Source of the DNA: Lingula anatina
Lineage: Eukaryota > Brachiopoda > Lingulata > Lingulida > Lingulidae
DNA: 64,000 nucleotides
Reading direction: 5' to 3'
NCBI RefSeq assembly: GCF_001039355.2
Contig: NW_019775634.1
Span: 204,316 to 268,315, forward strand
Part shown: in pieces, positions 48,805 to 60,286 of the stretch
How the letters are laid out: each line of letters starts with the position of its first letter
Position numbering within the stretch: the stretch's first letter is position 1
Program-made: the position numbers and the translations under genes
The notes under the pieces: model-generated
Told to the model about the DNA's origin: nothing
Database searches by the model: none
Seen by the model: only the letters and a program-made list of their open reading frames with translations

Positions 48805-49238
48805 CTACCTCCGCCAAGGAAGTTATGTTTTTGGTTCCGTTAGTTTGTCTGTCTGTCTGTCTATCTGTCTGCCTGTCTGTCTGTTAGCAACATTACAGAA
48901 AACGTATAATGGACCGATTTTTGATGAAATTTTCAGGAACTGTTAGAAGTGGGCCAAGGAACAGATGATTAGATTTTGGTGGTGATCAGGATCAATAATC
49001 AATCAATAATCAAAAATAAAAAACTAAGTTATGGACCGATTTGGATGAAATTGTCTGGAACTGTCAGAAGTGGGCCAAGGAACAGATGATTAGTTTTTGG
49101 TGGTGATCCTGATCATTAATCAATCAATAATCAAAAATAAAAAACTAAATCATTATAGAATGAAAATTTAGGGGTGAAACGGCACTGGGTGGAGACTTTG
49201 CTGCCTTGGCGGAGGTCTGCGCTCTCAGAGTGCTTTTC
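48805..49238. mobile_element. 434-bp element in the intron of EF-hand gene 2, TA target site
   Basis: Absent from genes 1 and 3, whose introns read ACATTTAATTAAATATTC where this copy has TA, the element, then TA. It begins CTACCTCCGCCAAGG and has the complement CCTTGGCGGAGG near its right end. Inside are a TGTC microsatellite (48845-48884) and two copies of a unit of roughly 120 bp containing GGACCGATTT and GTGGGCCAAGGAACAGATGA. The ending GGCGGAGGTCTGCGCTCTC resembles, from memory, a short element widespread in aquatic animals; not verified. Confidence 0.8.
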
Positions 49239-49881
49239 TAATTTAGATATTCTTCCATACTGTCAAAATAATGAAAAAAGAAAATAAAGGACTAAATCAA
49301 AATGCCCTCAAAGTGAATGTATTGTTGCACATCTAATTTCCATAGTTTTTTTTTTTTTAGGCAATTTCAATTAAAAGCGTGTATTCCATTTAATCAAATG
49401 CATGTAATCCTTAATGTTCATTGCTTGCAGGACTGTCAAAAATGGAAGAACAATTTAGAAATAGTGTCTTAAATTTGATACAGATAGGTGATCTGTTTTA
49501 CTAGATACAGGGTTCAAGCATTATTCACACCATTTGCCGTTCGTTGTCTGTCCCTGAGAAGTGGCGAAAGGGTTATTCGAAGGAAGCGTTTGGAATTATA
49601 GATGAAATTGACAGTGGACATTAAGAGAAAAGGCGATCAAAATCCTCACCGCCGACTTGGTCCGGTCGTAATGGTACTTCGAACAAATACAACATCTGCT
49701 ATGCCTTTAAATCGTTCATTTCAAATTGATTATTTAAAAATACTTACTCGGTCGGCATACGCATAGTACTCGTTTCTCACTAGAATGACAAGTGCAGCCG
49801 TGAGAAAGAACAAGAAGGGTGAACCCAGCGGGGTTGGTATCATGCTTTGATAGCGTCGTTCAGTCTTCAGCTGGAAGCACT

Positions 49882-49889
49882 ATGCAAAT
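49882..49889. promoter_or_regulatory. Octamer ATGCAAAT upstream of EF-hand gene 2
   Basis: Same position (39 bp upstream of the ATG) as in genes 1 and 3. Confidence 0.45.
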
Positions 49890-50408
49890 GATATTACTAT
49901 GAATATTCTTCCAGAAATATACGCGCTCTCATTACTCCGAGATCACCCTGTGTAGATTATAAGATTGGTTGTGCCTTTTCTTTGCCCAGCATAGTTTCAA
50001 CAATTCAATATTGGCAAGGGCGTACGAAATGAGTTTTAAAAAGGCTTCAAAACCCGGGGTACATGAAAGTTTATGCAACGCTTTATTACATCATGATATA
50101 TTTCGTAGAAAACAGTGTAAAGAGACAAATAATCATTTCAACCAGCATGAAAAACATCATTTTGAAAAGCCAAAAAAATATGTCAAAAGAGTGAAAAGAG
50201 CTGTTGTGTTTAAATACCGATTGATTGATAAATACCGGTATAATGTTGTGAACAAGCTTTTTATTAATTGCGCGAGGAGTGGGAAATAAAGCGAGTGAAT
50301 ACGTGTTTTGTGGCTCGTCTGCTATTGGTATAACAACTAGTGTGGTTTTGGTGGAATTACTAGTTAATTATAAAACTACAATAAACCCCCGCGCATAAAC
50401 AAAAATTA

Positions 50409-52455
50409 CACTGTAAAAACAGTGTTTAGCTCCTACACACATTTCTAAGCGCCTGTTTTGTCTCATTTTTTCGACGCGTTTAGCTCTTAACATGCTTAGC
50501 TCCTTAACATGTTACACGCTTTTAGACCGAATCTGTTTAGCAGTATGACGCGTTTAACGTCTAATAAATGTAGGGTGTATTGTTTAACTTTTAGGTGCTA
50601 AGGGTTTCAACTGTTAAAGTCGCACACACGCGCGCGCGCACACAGACACACAAACTCACGGTTACCTTTAACTGCTATAGTTATCTCTTTCTATAACAGG
50701 GTACCGTGAACTGTCAACATCGCTGAGTGCACACCGTCATCTTTACAGCTGGACTTATTCATACTTGTGTTAGCTGACCTTGCGAGGACGTTTATTGGAA
50801 TGTATTTCTGAAAAGCAAGTTAGGAAAATTCACTAGTTCACTAAAGGCACGAAACAACTATCACTTTTACTTTAAAACACCTTTCTTCATATTTTGATAT
50901 AATGCGTTACGGTATTGATATCTATTTATTTTTTCCGGAAGTAATGAACAATAGAACATCAGGATAATGGTGGGGTATTCATTATAATACTTTATTTAAG
51001 CTTTCATCACATACTGGTTATTTCGGTACCGATAGTCCGAATATTCTACAATTCCCACCGCTCTAGTCGCCGACTAACCCCAAGCCCATTTTGGAATTAA
51101 CCGCTAACTGTAGTTCAATCAGCATAAGACGTGTTTTAGTTATTTATATAAAAAAAATGTTTTCAAAACATTATATAATGTTTTTCCAGAATGTTATAAA
51201 CACGCTGATAAAACTCCACAAAATGACGTTATCATAAAATTTTGTAGAAACGGTCTTCGAATCTTTTTACAAATTATAACCTTTACTGTACATCATTTTG
51301 CATAGAGTTAAAACACCCATAACGTTACCATAATGTTCTTCTGTACCATTACCAGCATGTAACCATCTGATAACGTCGTAAAAACGTTATTTGTCATTTG
51401 GATTATTACTTAAAGGTACATATGAACCGAGCATCGGTGGAGCGTGGGTTGCCAGTAACACATATACACCACTTCTACTAGATACGTAGACATACCAAAG
51501 GGACAAACTGAATAAATCATTCGATCAGCCATAAAAGAGCTTTAGACTGCTCTTTAAATTTTTGGTCAAAAATTTAACCTACTTATGTGACCTACTTTTC
51601 TGCCCCATGTACATGTATATACAGGATAGTAAGCTAGCAGAAAATCCATTCAAATATCATTTTTCGGGTAATATTAATCAATGCCTTCTGGCAATTTTCT
51701 TGATTTTACTTTTTGAAACTATAATTGGTTGGTCTTTGAGCAAAAAATTGACTTTGTATGCATTTTGATAGGCCTATTTTAAATAAGCACGCGTTACTGC
51801 AAGGAAGGACACCAAGCATTCGAGCAGACTGCTCCACGCCTTCAACAGCTCCACACGTTTACAAGGGGAAGTGTTGAGCCTTGTGATAAACTTATGGGAC
51901 CAGTGAAACTAATCACCTAGCTAAAAGTTCGACACTTCTAAGCATGTTAAACATTTTTATTTCTTCTGAAAGAAGCTTGAAAAGCTAAACTTGTTGTTCA
52001 GCTACCCTCTACCAGGGCGACAGATTGATTTTTCAATGATATTCACAGATACATGTTGTATGTCTCTAGATAAATAGAAAGTCAATTTGGTCTGATGTCG
52101 CCTCAGCAAAAAATGTCCACAATAACTGCGGCCTTGGTAGAGGGTATTGTTCAGCAGCTCCACGCGTTTAGGAATTCCACACCTATAGCAGCTCCATGTG
52201 TTTAGCAGCCTCACGCGCTTAGCAGGGGAAGTGCTTAGCCAATGTGCTTAGGTTGTGATAGACTTATTATAGATTCATATGCCGGTGAAGCTAAGCACAT
52301 AGCTAAACGTGTAACACTGCCAACGTGTCTAGCATTTTCTTCTGTGAAACGCTTGAAAAGCTATACGTGCTTAGCTTTTACACATTTTTCTAAATGCGTA
52401 TAGGTGCTTAACGTCTGTTGTATGTATTTAAATGCTAAACACTGTTTTTACAGTG
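50409..52455. mobile_element. 2047-bp non-autonomous TIR element, TA target duplication
   Basis: Perfect inverted ends of at least 22 bp starting CACTGTAAAAACAGTGTTTA; each end is itself a small hairpin. TA flanks it at 50407-50408 and 52456-52457. The paralogous empty site at 55642-55643 has one TA in the same context (AAAAATTACCATACTG). Inside, TTTAGC/GCTAAA words are repeated near both ends. A block near 51830-52000 is repeated imperfectly near 52160-52380. No transposase frame is present. TA duplication is typical of Tc1/mariner-type insertion. A MULE-like MITE is nested at 52003-52146. Confidence 0.9.
52003..52146. mobile_element. 144-bp MITE with 9-bp target duplication, nested in the 2-kb element
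   Basis: Ends TACCCTCTACCAGGGCG and CGGCCTTGGTAGAGGGTA. A perfect 9-bp direct repeat TTGTTCAGC flanks it (51994-52002 and 52147-52155). Left terminus is the same as the element at 32347-32554 and the interior is partly alike, so one MULE-like family. It inserted after the 2-kb element, which it interrupts. Confidence 0.88.
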
Positions 52456-53074
52456 TACCATACTGAAGAACGAATGAATGTAGGCCTACGTTTCGGAAGA
52501 TTACCAACAGCATAGTTAAGTTAGTTTTATATTTTTGTTTTTAACCACAGATCCGCCTCTGGATCTTTCCTGTAATTGCAAAAATAATTATGAACAGTTC
52601 GACCAGGAGATATATCCCTAAATCATGCACCTATTTTATTGCATTTTCAGGCCGAATTTTACGTTACATCCGTATGGCACTCGATAAAACTCCCATTAAC
52701 AGAAAAAATGTTCACTCTTTACAAATTGATAGTTGGAGTATACCTGTTTAAAACGTCCCGAGTCCCGAGCGACCTTCATGCCAAACCTGTAACTAGGGCA
52801 CGGTCGAGGACGAGATACTGGTATACTTCACTGTGGAATGCAATAAGGATATACGGTCAGCGTTTTTTTTCACCAATTCTAATTTCCTCAAAATAACTGG
52901 CATCGACCTCTTCTCCCGCCAAGAGAAATTTGAAAAGGAACTACTAGTATTAACGCCAGGGCAGCGGGCTTTTTTATTTTAGGAGTATCATAGTTTCTGT
53001 AGTCTGAATTGGGAGAGCTAAGTAGTTTTGCAGGATATGTAGCCATGGAAAGCATGACTTAAGAACACGTCCAC

Positions 53075-53076
<2 letters not shown>

Positions 53077-53107
<31 letters not shown>
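53077..53107. repeat. Poly-T tract
   Basis: About 31 T in the flank upstream of EF-hand gene 2. The paralogous flank near 56435 lacks it, so the expansion is recent. Confidence 0.9.
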
Positions 53108-53108
<1 letters not shown>

Positions 53109-53362
53109 ATGCACAAAACCACGTTTACTGGTAACTGAGTTCTTCTGTGCAAAGAGTATAGTCATCACAGTGGAAACACCAACCCCAAACCAAAGCTTAT
53201 GTTAGAGTACATTGTATGGTACCAGCTTTTTAAATGTTCGGCTGACGAAGCCCTCCCTGATACACAGTCTAAACAAGAGTACGTAACATGTAAGCTTCAT
53301 CATGACAAAATATATTTTATTTATTTCTCACAAGAAGAAAAAGAACAATGATCAGAGTTACT

Positions 53363-54743
53363 TTAAGTCATTATTCTTTTATCTCCGTAGAAAAGTGATG
53401 CTGGGGATTCTTCATTTTCGTGGTAAAAATGCTCGCACCCATAGATAAACTCTTCATTACTTATCATCCCATTTCCATCTCTGTCCGTTGCATTGAATGA
53501 GACAACGAACGAAGCCGGATCGTTCCGAAAAATAACGAGAAATACCGAATATTCATCAATGGAAATTGCGCCACTGCAGTCTTCATCTATGATGTGGAAC
53601 CATTCCTCACACCAGTCAAGCCCCTTGTCTTCCATGGTGTAATCCTGTACATATTGCGAGAGGATGTCGACGAAGTCCTCGATGCGGAATGTGGTCTTGA
53701 AATGAGTAAACTCGTTAAACCAATAAGTCACCCATATGCTTTCCATAAATCCTTTCACTGCTTTAACTCTCCACGAAGGTAATTTGGCACCTCTTTCGGC
53801 CGTTAAATCAACGAACTCGTGATGGTCCACTTCTCCATCATCATTTGCATCATATGCCTTAAAGAAATGCCACAATTTTTTTCTCCAATACGAGCTAGGT
53901 GCAGCGGCTTTTTCAGCAATCTAAAAAAGAGGGGAAAAGAAACAATGAAGTAGAATAAAATAAGATAAAATAAAAAGGAACAAAATAAAATGAAATTGAA
54001 TAGAAAGAAATAATAATGATAATAAGAAAGATAATGGAGAACATTGTGCACAGCGTGCGGTATCCGTGTTGTAGGCTCTACATACTTTCCAGCACCCCTC
54101 TGCAGTCTCGTCCATGTAGACATGGCATTTAGTCACTTTTGGCTTTACATTTAATTAAATATTCTTCCATACTGTCAAAGTTATGAAAAAAATACGAAAA
54201 TAAAGAACAATATCAAAATGCACTCAAAGTTGTACAGCTAATTTCCATAGTTTTCTTTAGGTAATTTCCATAAAAAGCGTGTATTCCATTTAATCAAATG
54301 CACGTGATCCTTTGTTTATGTTTTATGTTTGTTGCTTGCAGGACTGTCAAAAATGGAAGAACAATTTAGAAATGGTGTCTTAAATTTGATACAGATAGGT
54401 GATCTGTTTTACTAGATACAGGGGTCAAGCATTATTCACACCATTTGCCGTTCGTTCTCTGTCCCTTAGAAGTGCCGAAAGGGTTATTCGAAAGAAGCGT
54501 TTGGAATTATAGATGAAATTGACAGTGGACATTAAGAGAAAAGGCGATCAAAATCCTCACCGCCGAGTGGTCCGGTCGTATTTCTCACAAATAAATCAAC
54601 TACTGTGCCTTTAATCGTTCATTTCAAATTGAATATTAAATACTTACTTGGTCGGCATACGCATAGTACTCGTTTCTCACTAGAATGACAAGCGCAGCCG
54701 TGAAAAAGAACAAGAAGGGTGAACCCAGCGGGGTTGGCATCAT
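53363..54743 (-). CDS. EF-hand calcium-binding protein, sarcoplasmic type, with signal/anchor, gene 3 of 3
   Basis: Exons 54743-54648 and 53920-53363, 217 residues. Exon 1 reads MMPTPLGSPFLFF and so on: a hydrophobic leader followed by VRNEYYAYADQ. Exon 2 differs from gene 1 at only a few residues (for example KAYDAN for KSYDAN, ISIDEY for ISINEY, final RIMT for RITT), and all three functional EF loops are retained. It carries none of the insertions found in gene 2, so it is the best reference for the ancestral unit. The upstream flank (to about 56615) is shared with gene 2 and defines the duplicated unit. Calcium binding is inferred from loop residues; cellular role unknown. Confidence 0.88.
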
Positions 54744-54781
54744 GCTTTAATAGCGTCGTTCAGTCTTCAGCTGGAAGCACT

Positions 54782-54789
54782 ATGCAAAT
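54782..54789. promoter_or_regulatory. Octamer ATGCAAAT upstream of EF-hand gene 3
   Basis: Perfect octamer at the same 39-bp distance from the ATG as in the two paralogues, in a conserved block. Confidence 0.45.
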
Positions 54790-55274
54790 GATATTGGTAT
54801 GAATATTCTTCCCGATATACACGCTCTCTTATTATTCCGAGATCACCCTGTGTTTATTATAGGACTGGTTGTGCCTTTTCTTTGCCCAGCATAGTTTCAA
54901 CAATTCAATATTGGCAAGGGCGTACGAAATGAGTTTTTAAAAGGCTTCAAAACCCGGGGTACATGAAGAATTTATGCAACTTTTTATTACACCATGATTA
55001 TATTTCGTCGAAAACAGTGTAAAAAAACGAATAATTATTTCAACCAGCATGAAAAACATCATTTTGAAAAGCCAAAAGAATATGTCAAAACATGATGATG
55101 GTATCAACAGTGAAAAGAGCAGTTGTATTTAAATGCCGGTATAATGTTGTGAACAAGCTTTTTATTATAATTGCTTGCGCGAGGAGTTGGAAATAAAGCG
55201 AGTGAATATGTGTTTTGTGCCTCATCTGCTGTTGGTATAAAAACTAGTGTGGTTTTGGTGGAATTACTAGTTAA

Positions 55275-55599
55275 AGGGATAATAACTCTTCATATGAGAT
55301 CTATATTTCACAATAAAGACATTGTGAATAACTCATAGAAATATAATATATTCTGTTTTACCACAAAAACGGCAGTTTGACATCTGAGCTTGTCTTTAGA
55401 CCACTTGACCTCCATTGATGGCTATACTCTGTTAAAAATCTCTTAAGAGATTTTAACAAAAAACCAAACTTTTTAGAAAAAAACCAGGGACTAACTTTGA
55501 ATGTAAAAATGGATTCATTAACCATTGGTAAGTATGGGAAAATTGTTGTTTATTCCTGGAAAATTCATTTTTTGGCCAAAACGAAGAGTTATTATCCCT
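55275..55599. mobile_element. 325-bp MITE with TTAA target duplication upstream of EF-hand gene 3
   Basis: Flanked by TTAA (55271-55274 and 55600-55603). Perfect 17-bp inverted ends AGGGATAATAACTCTTC. The paralogous empty site in unit 2 (50364-50367) has one TTAA in the same context (TACTAGTTAATTATAAAAC). Non-coding. TTAA duplication is the mark of piggyBac-like or Kolobok elements. Diverged relatives lie at about 21585-21760, 24170-24340 and 25565-25735. Confidence 0.92.
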
Positions 55600-55631
55600 T
55601 TAATTATAAAACTACAATAAACCCCGCGCAT

Positions 55632-56615
55632 TAACAAAAATTACCATACTGAAGAACGAATGAATGTAGGCGTACGTTTCGGAAGATTACCAACAGCATA
55701 GCTAAGTTAGTTTTATTTTAATTTATTTATTTATTATAATTTTTTTTAACCACAAATCCGCCACTGGGTCTTTCCTGTAATTGCAAAAATAATTATGAAC
55801 AGTTCGATCAGGAGATATATCCCTAAATCATGCACCTATTTTATTGCATTTTAAGGCCGTATTTTACGTTACATTCGTATGACACTCGATAAAACTCGCA
55901 TTAACAGAACAAATGTTCACTCTTCACAAATTGATAGCTGGAGATATGTGCAAAACGTCCCGAGTCCCGAGCGACCTTCATGCCAAACCTGTAACTAGGG
56001 CACGGTCGAGGACGAGATACAGGTATACTTCACTGTGGAATGCAATAAGGATATACGATCAGCTTTTTTTCACCAATTCTAATTTCCTCAAAATAACTAG
56101 CATCGACCTCTTCTCCCGCCAAGAGAAATTTAAAGTAGGCCTATTCTTTACCCGGCAAAATGATTTTTTTCCAACTCATATATCATTGTTCGACTTGTCC
56201 CTGCCCTTGGATTAGATTTTTCTATTTTTTAGATTAATTAGAATTAAATAATTTAGTACTAAATGACTGACCAGTCTTCTTGTAGATATTAAAAGGAACT
56301 ACATGTATCAACGCCAGGGCAGCGGGCTTTTTATTTTAGGAGTATCGTAGTTTCTGTGGTCTGAATTAAGAGAGTTAAGTAGCTTTGCAGGATATGTAGC
56401 CATGGAAAGCATGTAGCTTTGGAACACGTCCACAGTCTTTTTTGAGTGCGTGTACAGAGATGCACAAAACCACGTTTGCTGGTAAATGAGTTCTTCTATA
56501 CAAAGAGTATAGTCATCACAGTGGAAACACCAACCCCAAACCAAAGCTTATGTTAGAGTACATGTGTATAGTACCAGCTTTTCAAAAGGTCGGCTGACGA
56601 AGCCCTCCTTATATA
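55632..56615. repeat. Upstream flank of the EF-hand unit, paralogous to 52456-53260
   Basis: Shares long collinear stretches with 52456-53260: CCATACTGAAGAACGAATGA at the start and GGCTGACGAAGCCCTCC at the end. The match stops near 56615, marking the right breakpoint of the tandem duplication. No exon recognised. Confidence 0.8.
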
Positions 56616-58230
56616 CAGTACATAAGTACTTCTTATTCAAGTGTCACAAAACTAAATTATTTGTTGAATGTTTTGCCGGTTTATTACCTGTATATGGAAT
56701 AGAAAAACATTTAATTATAAGTTTGAATAACTCATGTTCTTTTGGTTTAAATTCCCGAAAAAGTAGCCCACCCTCCCCGAGAGAGAGAGAGAGAGAGAGA
56801 GAGATGCTATCCCATATCTCTATGAGGTAAAGGAGTTTCAACAGAAGTGAGATGCTCAGTTATTTTGTTTTGACTGGAAAAGTTTTGCCCCCACCTAGCA
56901 TTTCCATCATGGCGGTTAAACAGGAAGCTTGGATTTATGTCTTTGGATTGGTTATTAACTTCTCTTTTTACATATAAATATATGTTTCAAATAATGTTAA
57001 ATCTTTGAAAAAACACATATGAATCCCAGTGCTTCTTAATTTAAAGTCACAAGGTTTTTAGTTCACCTAGGCTCCACCAATTTTCCTGTTATCTCACTAC
57101 ACATCTCCCTTTGAGTCAAGGTGTGTAAGAGACTTCTATAATTAAGGGGTACTTGCTTCCCTACTGTAATTATATTTTTTTACTTTGGTATATTAGGTGG
57201 CAAGCTTGTATGTTTCAGTTCATTTTATAAAAGAAGCTTTGCCTTGGTGGTTACAAAAGAATAGAACTCTGTTAAGGTTTATTCATTACTTTAAAGTAAA
57301 TATTTCATCTTGCAATGGCGAAAGAGAAATTCTCTCAAAATTGATAATGATTCTGACATGCATATCTAAGCACTTAACTCAAGTTTTTTTTTCTATTAAA
57401 GATATGGGTGAAGGCTGCATTGAATATATGAATTATGATCAGGCTGGGAAGAATTCAAAAATATCAATGAAAAAAGGTCAGTGTGTCTGAGGTAAGTTAC
57501 TTTTGCCGTAATGCCTACAATGCATGAAACATTCACTAACAACAGTACGCTTTTTAACATTTTTTTCACCAATTTCAAACTACAACAACCTTGGGCATTT
57601 TCCTTTTTAGCGACAGGCCTCTCTGAAATGCCCTTGTGTCCTGTCAGAAGAGTGGGAACCAGGGCAGATTTAAATAATTTTGATATCTAATTTCTTGTAA
57701 TAAGTACAATTTCTTTCAATTTCGTGGGATTATGAGTCTGTGATAATGAATCTTGATTTTCTTTCAAATTTAGTTGTAAATTGTACATTTATGAGGTTAA
57801 CATTATTTCAGTCAAGTCATAACAACAATGACACATTAAACTTAATTGCATAATTCCATAGTGTCTACGTGGATATTACTAGTTCATAATGCTATTATTA
57901 TGTTTTTTTTTAACATACAGGTTTTCTTTTTTTCTGAGTGGCATGGCATAAGCAAGGCAGAAGACAAGGCCATGAAAAAAATCTCATTATAGTTGTCCTT
58001 TTTGGAAAAGAAATTCTGGATACTGGCCTTGCCAACAGAGACTGCTTGAAATATTTATAATGCTATCAAATTTATAGTGCTCCTTTCATGACATTTTAAA
58101 TGATTCTCAGTCACCTCACAGACTATATACATTTCAAAAGTGGACAAACATTTTATGTTACTGTCATGTGGAAAAAAATCCAAAATCTATGTCTACCTGA
58201 TTGCCAGTAAAATTCGGACTGATCCAGTGA
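56616..58230. other. Non-coding stretch
   Basis: Contains a GA microsatellite (56780-56804). A 97-codon open frame at 57197-57490 has no recognisable motif and I do not call it. Confidence 0.5.
56780..56804. repeat. GA dinucleotide microsatellite
   Basis: About twelve GA units. Confidence 0.9.
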
Positions 58231-58239
58231 AATTTCTTA

Positions 58240-58915
58240 AGCCCCCGTCACACTTATTCGGAATCAGCAGGAATCAAACAGAAGCAGCCGGAATGACTAA
58301 ATTTAAAAATTCGTACTACATTCGAGAAGAAATTTCAAATTGACCTAAATTCTTGTAAGAATGCCGTTGGAATACTCAGGATGCGCTTGAATCCGTCTGG
58401 AATGATTCGTGCACATTTCGGCTGTATTAGCTCTCAAATGCAGCTCGAATGTAGTTGGAAAATTAAGAATATCAATAATACTGTCAGAATGCACTCAGAG
58501 TATTTAGAATAAACTTAGAATGCCGTACGAGTGTAGTTCGATTGCTGGCTGAAATAGGATCGAGATGCATTCGAGTTGCATTCTGGCTCATTCTAGCAGG
58601 ATTTGAAGTGTCTTGCCATTTCGGTTCTCCCTCGAATGTGATCAGAATGTTTCGAATTCTGTCGGAATGCCGTGAGAATATCTAGAATGCTGTCATAGTG
58701 CAGTTATAATACTATTCAAATGCCATTCGATGATTTTCCACTTGAAATGTACTTCGAAAGTTTTTAACATGTGCAAAACATTCGGGCCAGCCACAAGAAT
58801 AGGTAAAAATATTCGGAATGCACTCGGAATGTTTAGAATGTTCTTCGAATATCCAGTAACGCACAAAGAATTGTCTTTCCGATGGCATTCTTGCTCATTC
58901 CGCCTCTACTGACCC
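58240..58915. repeat. Degenerate GAATG-rich quasi-repeat block
   Basis: GAATG or its complement CATTC recurs about twenty times in 680 bp, often as GGAATGC or AGAATGC next to CGT, CACTC or TTCG. Spacing is irregular (roughly 15-45 bp), so it is not a simple satellite. It begins just after AGCCCCCGTCACACTTATTC. Probably the decayed interior of a repetitive element. Confidence 0.55.
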
Positions 58916-58973
58916 AGTTATTTTTTTCAACTGTAACATGTACTCCAATTCAGTTTATAAATGTTCAGACTAA

Positions 58974-59199
58974 CACCCCATTTCCATAGATTTTTAGTTC
59001 GATCTATCCCTGTGGGGAGTCTCACTAGATTACTGTCAGCTTGGCCGGCTTAAGCGTCTGTCCCGCCTACTAATAGCTATAAGGGGGTAATTAACTATGG
59101 TGCCCGCTCGGCTGACTGCAATTTAGCGTGAACCCCCAGGGAGTTAGGTCGATCTAAATCTTAATCTTTAGATCGATCTAAATCTCTGGGAAAGCACCT
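58974..59199. mobile_element. 226-bp MITE of the GATCGATCT family (copy 3), TAA target
   Basis: Flanked by TAA (58971-58973 and 59200-59202). Interior matches 26180-26384, including AGTCTCACTAGATTACTGTC and GTGAACCCCCAGGGAGTTAG. The right end carries an extra copy of the TTTAGATCGATCTAAA motif. Shows that this family is dispersed by transposition. Confidence 0.78.
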
Positions 59200-59209
59200 T
59201 AAGTGTTGT

Positions 59210-60238
59210 CTTGTTCCATAATGACCTTTTGAAAATCATTATTGCTCCAAGCTTTTCCAGTACAGATCTTAAAATGATGAAACCCTTCAAATAAAAATAG
59301 GGCTACCTGATGTCGATATTTCAATCTGCAATGTACAGGAAAACGTGGTGGTCTAAATGTTTTGGGTCACATTTAGAAGTAAACTACTTTTAAAATGATT
59401 TGAAATATCAAATCCAAGCCCAGAAACGGACCGAGCAACGGGCAAGTAATAATTGGACTCTTTTAAAGGAAAATTCGGCGGGGGAAATCATGGACGGTAT
59501 ATTGCAAAGGACACGTTGTTTTAAAAGATCTCAAACTAGAATTCTCATTTTTACTGTTTTTGCAGCTGAATTTTGTTTCGAAGATTTAAGAACTCTATCT
59601 GATATAATCTTAGGGTGCGAAGTATTGATGCACGAACTGGGATTTCTGTAGTGCAGTTGGTACTTTACGTTACATGTTCACCTCTCATTTCGCTTATTCA
59701 GAACACTCTTTATGGAGGCATTTTAGATTCCTTTTTTTAACTTAAAGTTCAATTTTTATGTCACCATGGTATTCAACATGGGCACTATAGTGGATTTCAA
59801 TAGGAACTTGGTAAAAATAATAACAAATTAGGAGCTGAAAATTGGTTTACAGATTTTAATTTTCTCCGTAGATTTGGATAAGAAATCCCCCGTTAATTAG
59901 GTAACATTGCTATTAATGCGTGCATAGGCGTGAAGCATTGACTGCATATTTAGTTTTGCTGATCAATAAATTGGGTTAGATCAGCGGCAGTGCGTTGTCT
60001 GAGTGAATTAACACACCCAGGAAATACATAGGATATTGTCTCTGTGATGATTTATCTTTTCAAAACCATTATTTTTAGAAAGGAACTCTCATTATTATGA
60101 TCTAAATGAAGCAGTTATCTGTCCTTGTCAGGTTTTATTAGTTTGTAGAGCAGGATATTTGTAAATGTGCAATCGTGCTACGTGATTTCCATCGTGTTGC
60201 AAAGGCTATTTGTTTCTGCAGAATCCAGCGAACACATG

Positions 60239-60286
<48 letters not shown>

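Larger units (their letters stand above)
47649..49843 (-). pseudogene. EF-hand protein gene 2 of 3, second exon interrupted by a transposon
   Basis: Exon 1 is intact (49843-49748; same leader, ending ADR where the others have ADQ). Exon 2 runs 48205-47649 and is open to its stop. However, a 286-bp element (48206-48491) separates the first three bases of the exon and its usual acceptor (AG at 48496-48495) from the rest. Splicing at the old acceptor would hit a stop about ten codons into the element. A possible rescue acceptor (CCCAG) within the element, at about 48239, would keep frame. Exon 2 is more diverged than in genes 1 and 3: the central Gly of the third EF loop (DVDCSYSISINE) is replaced by Tyr. 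The intron also carries a 434-bp element. Either a recently damaged gene or one using an exonised transposon end. Confidence 0.75.

Noticed and set aside
59400-59651. 83-codon open frame on the plus strand
   Set aside because: No recognisable motif; ordinary AT-rich surroundings without splice signals that would make it an exon.
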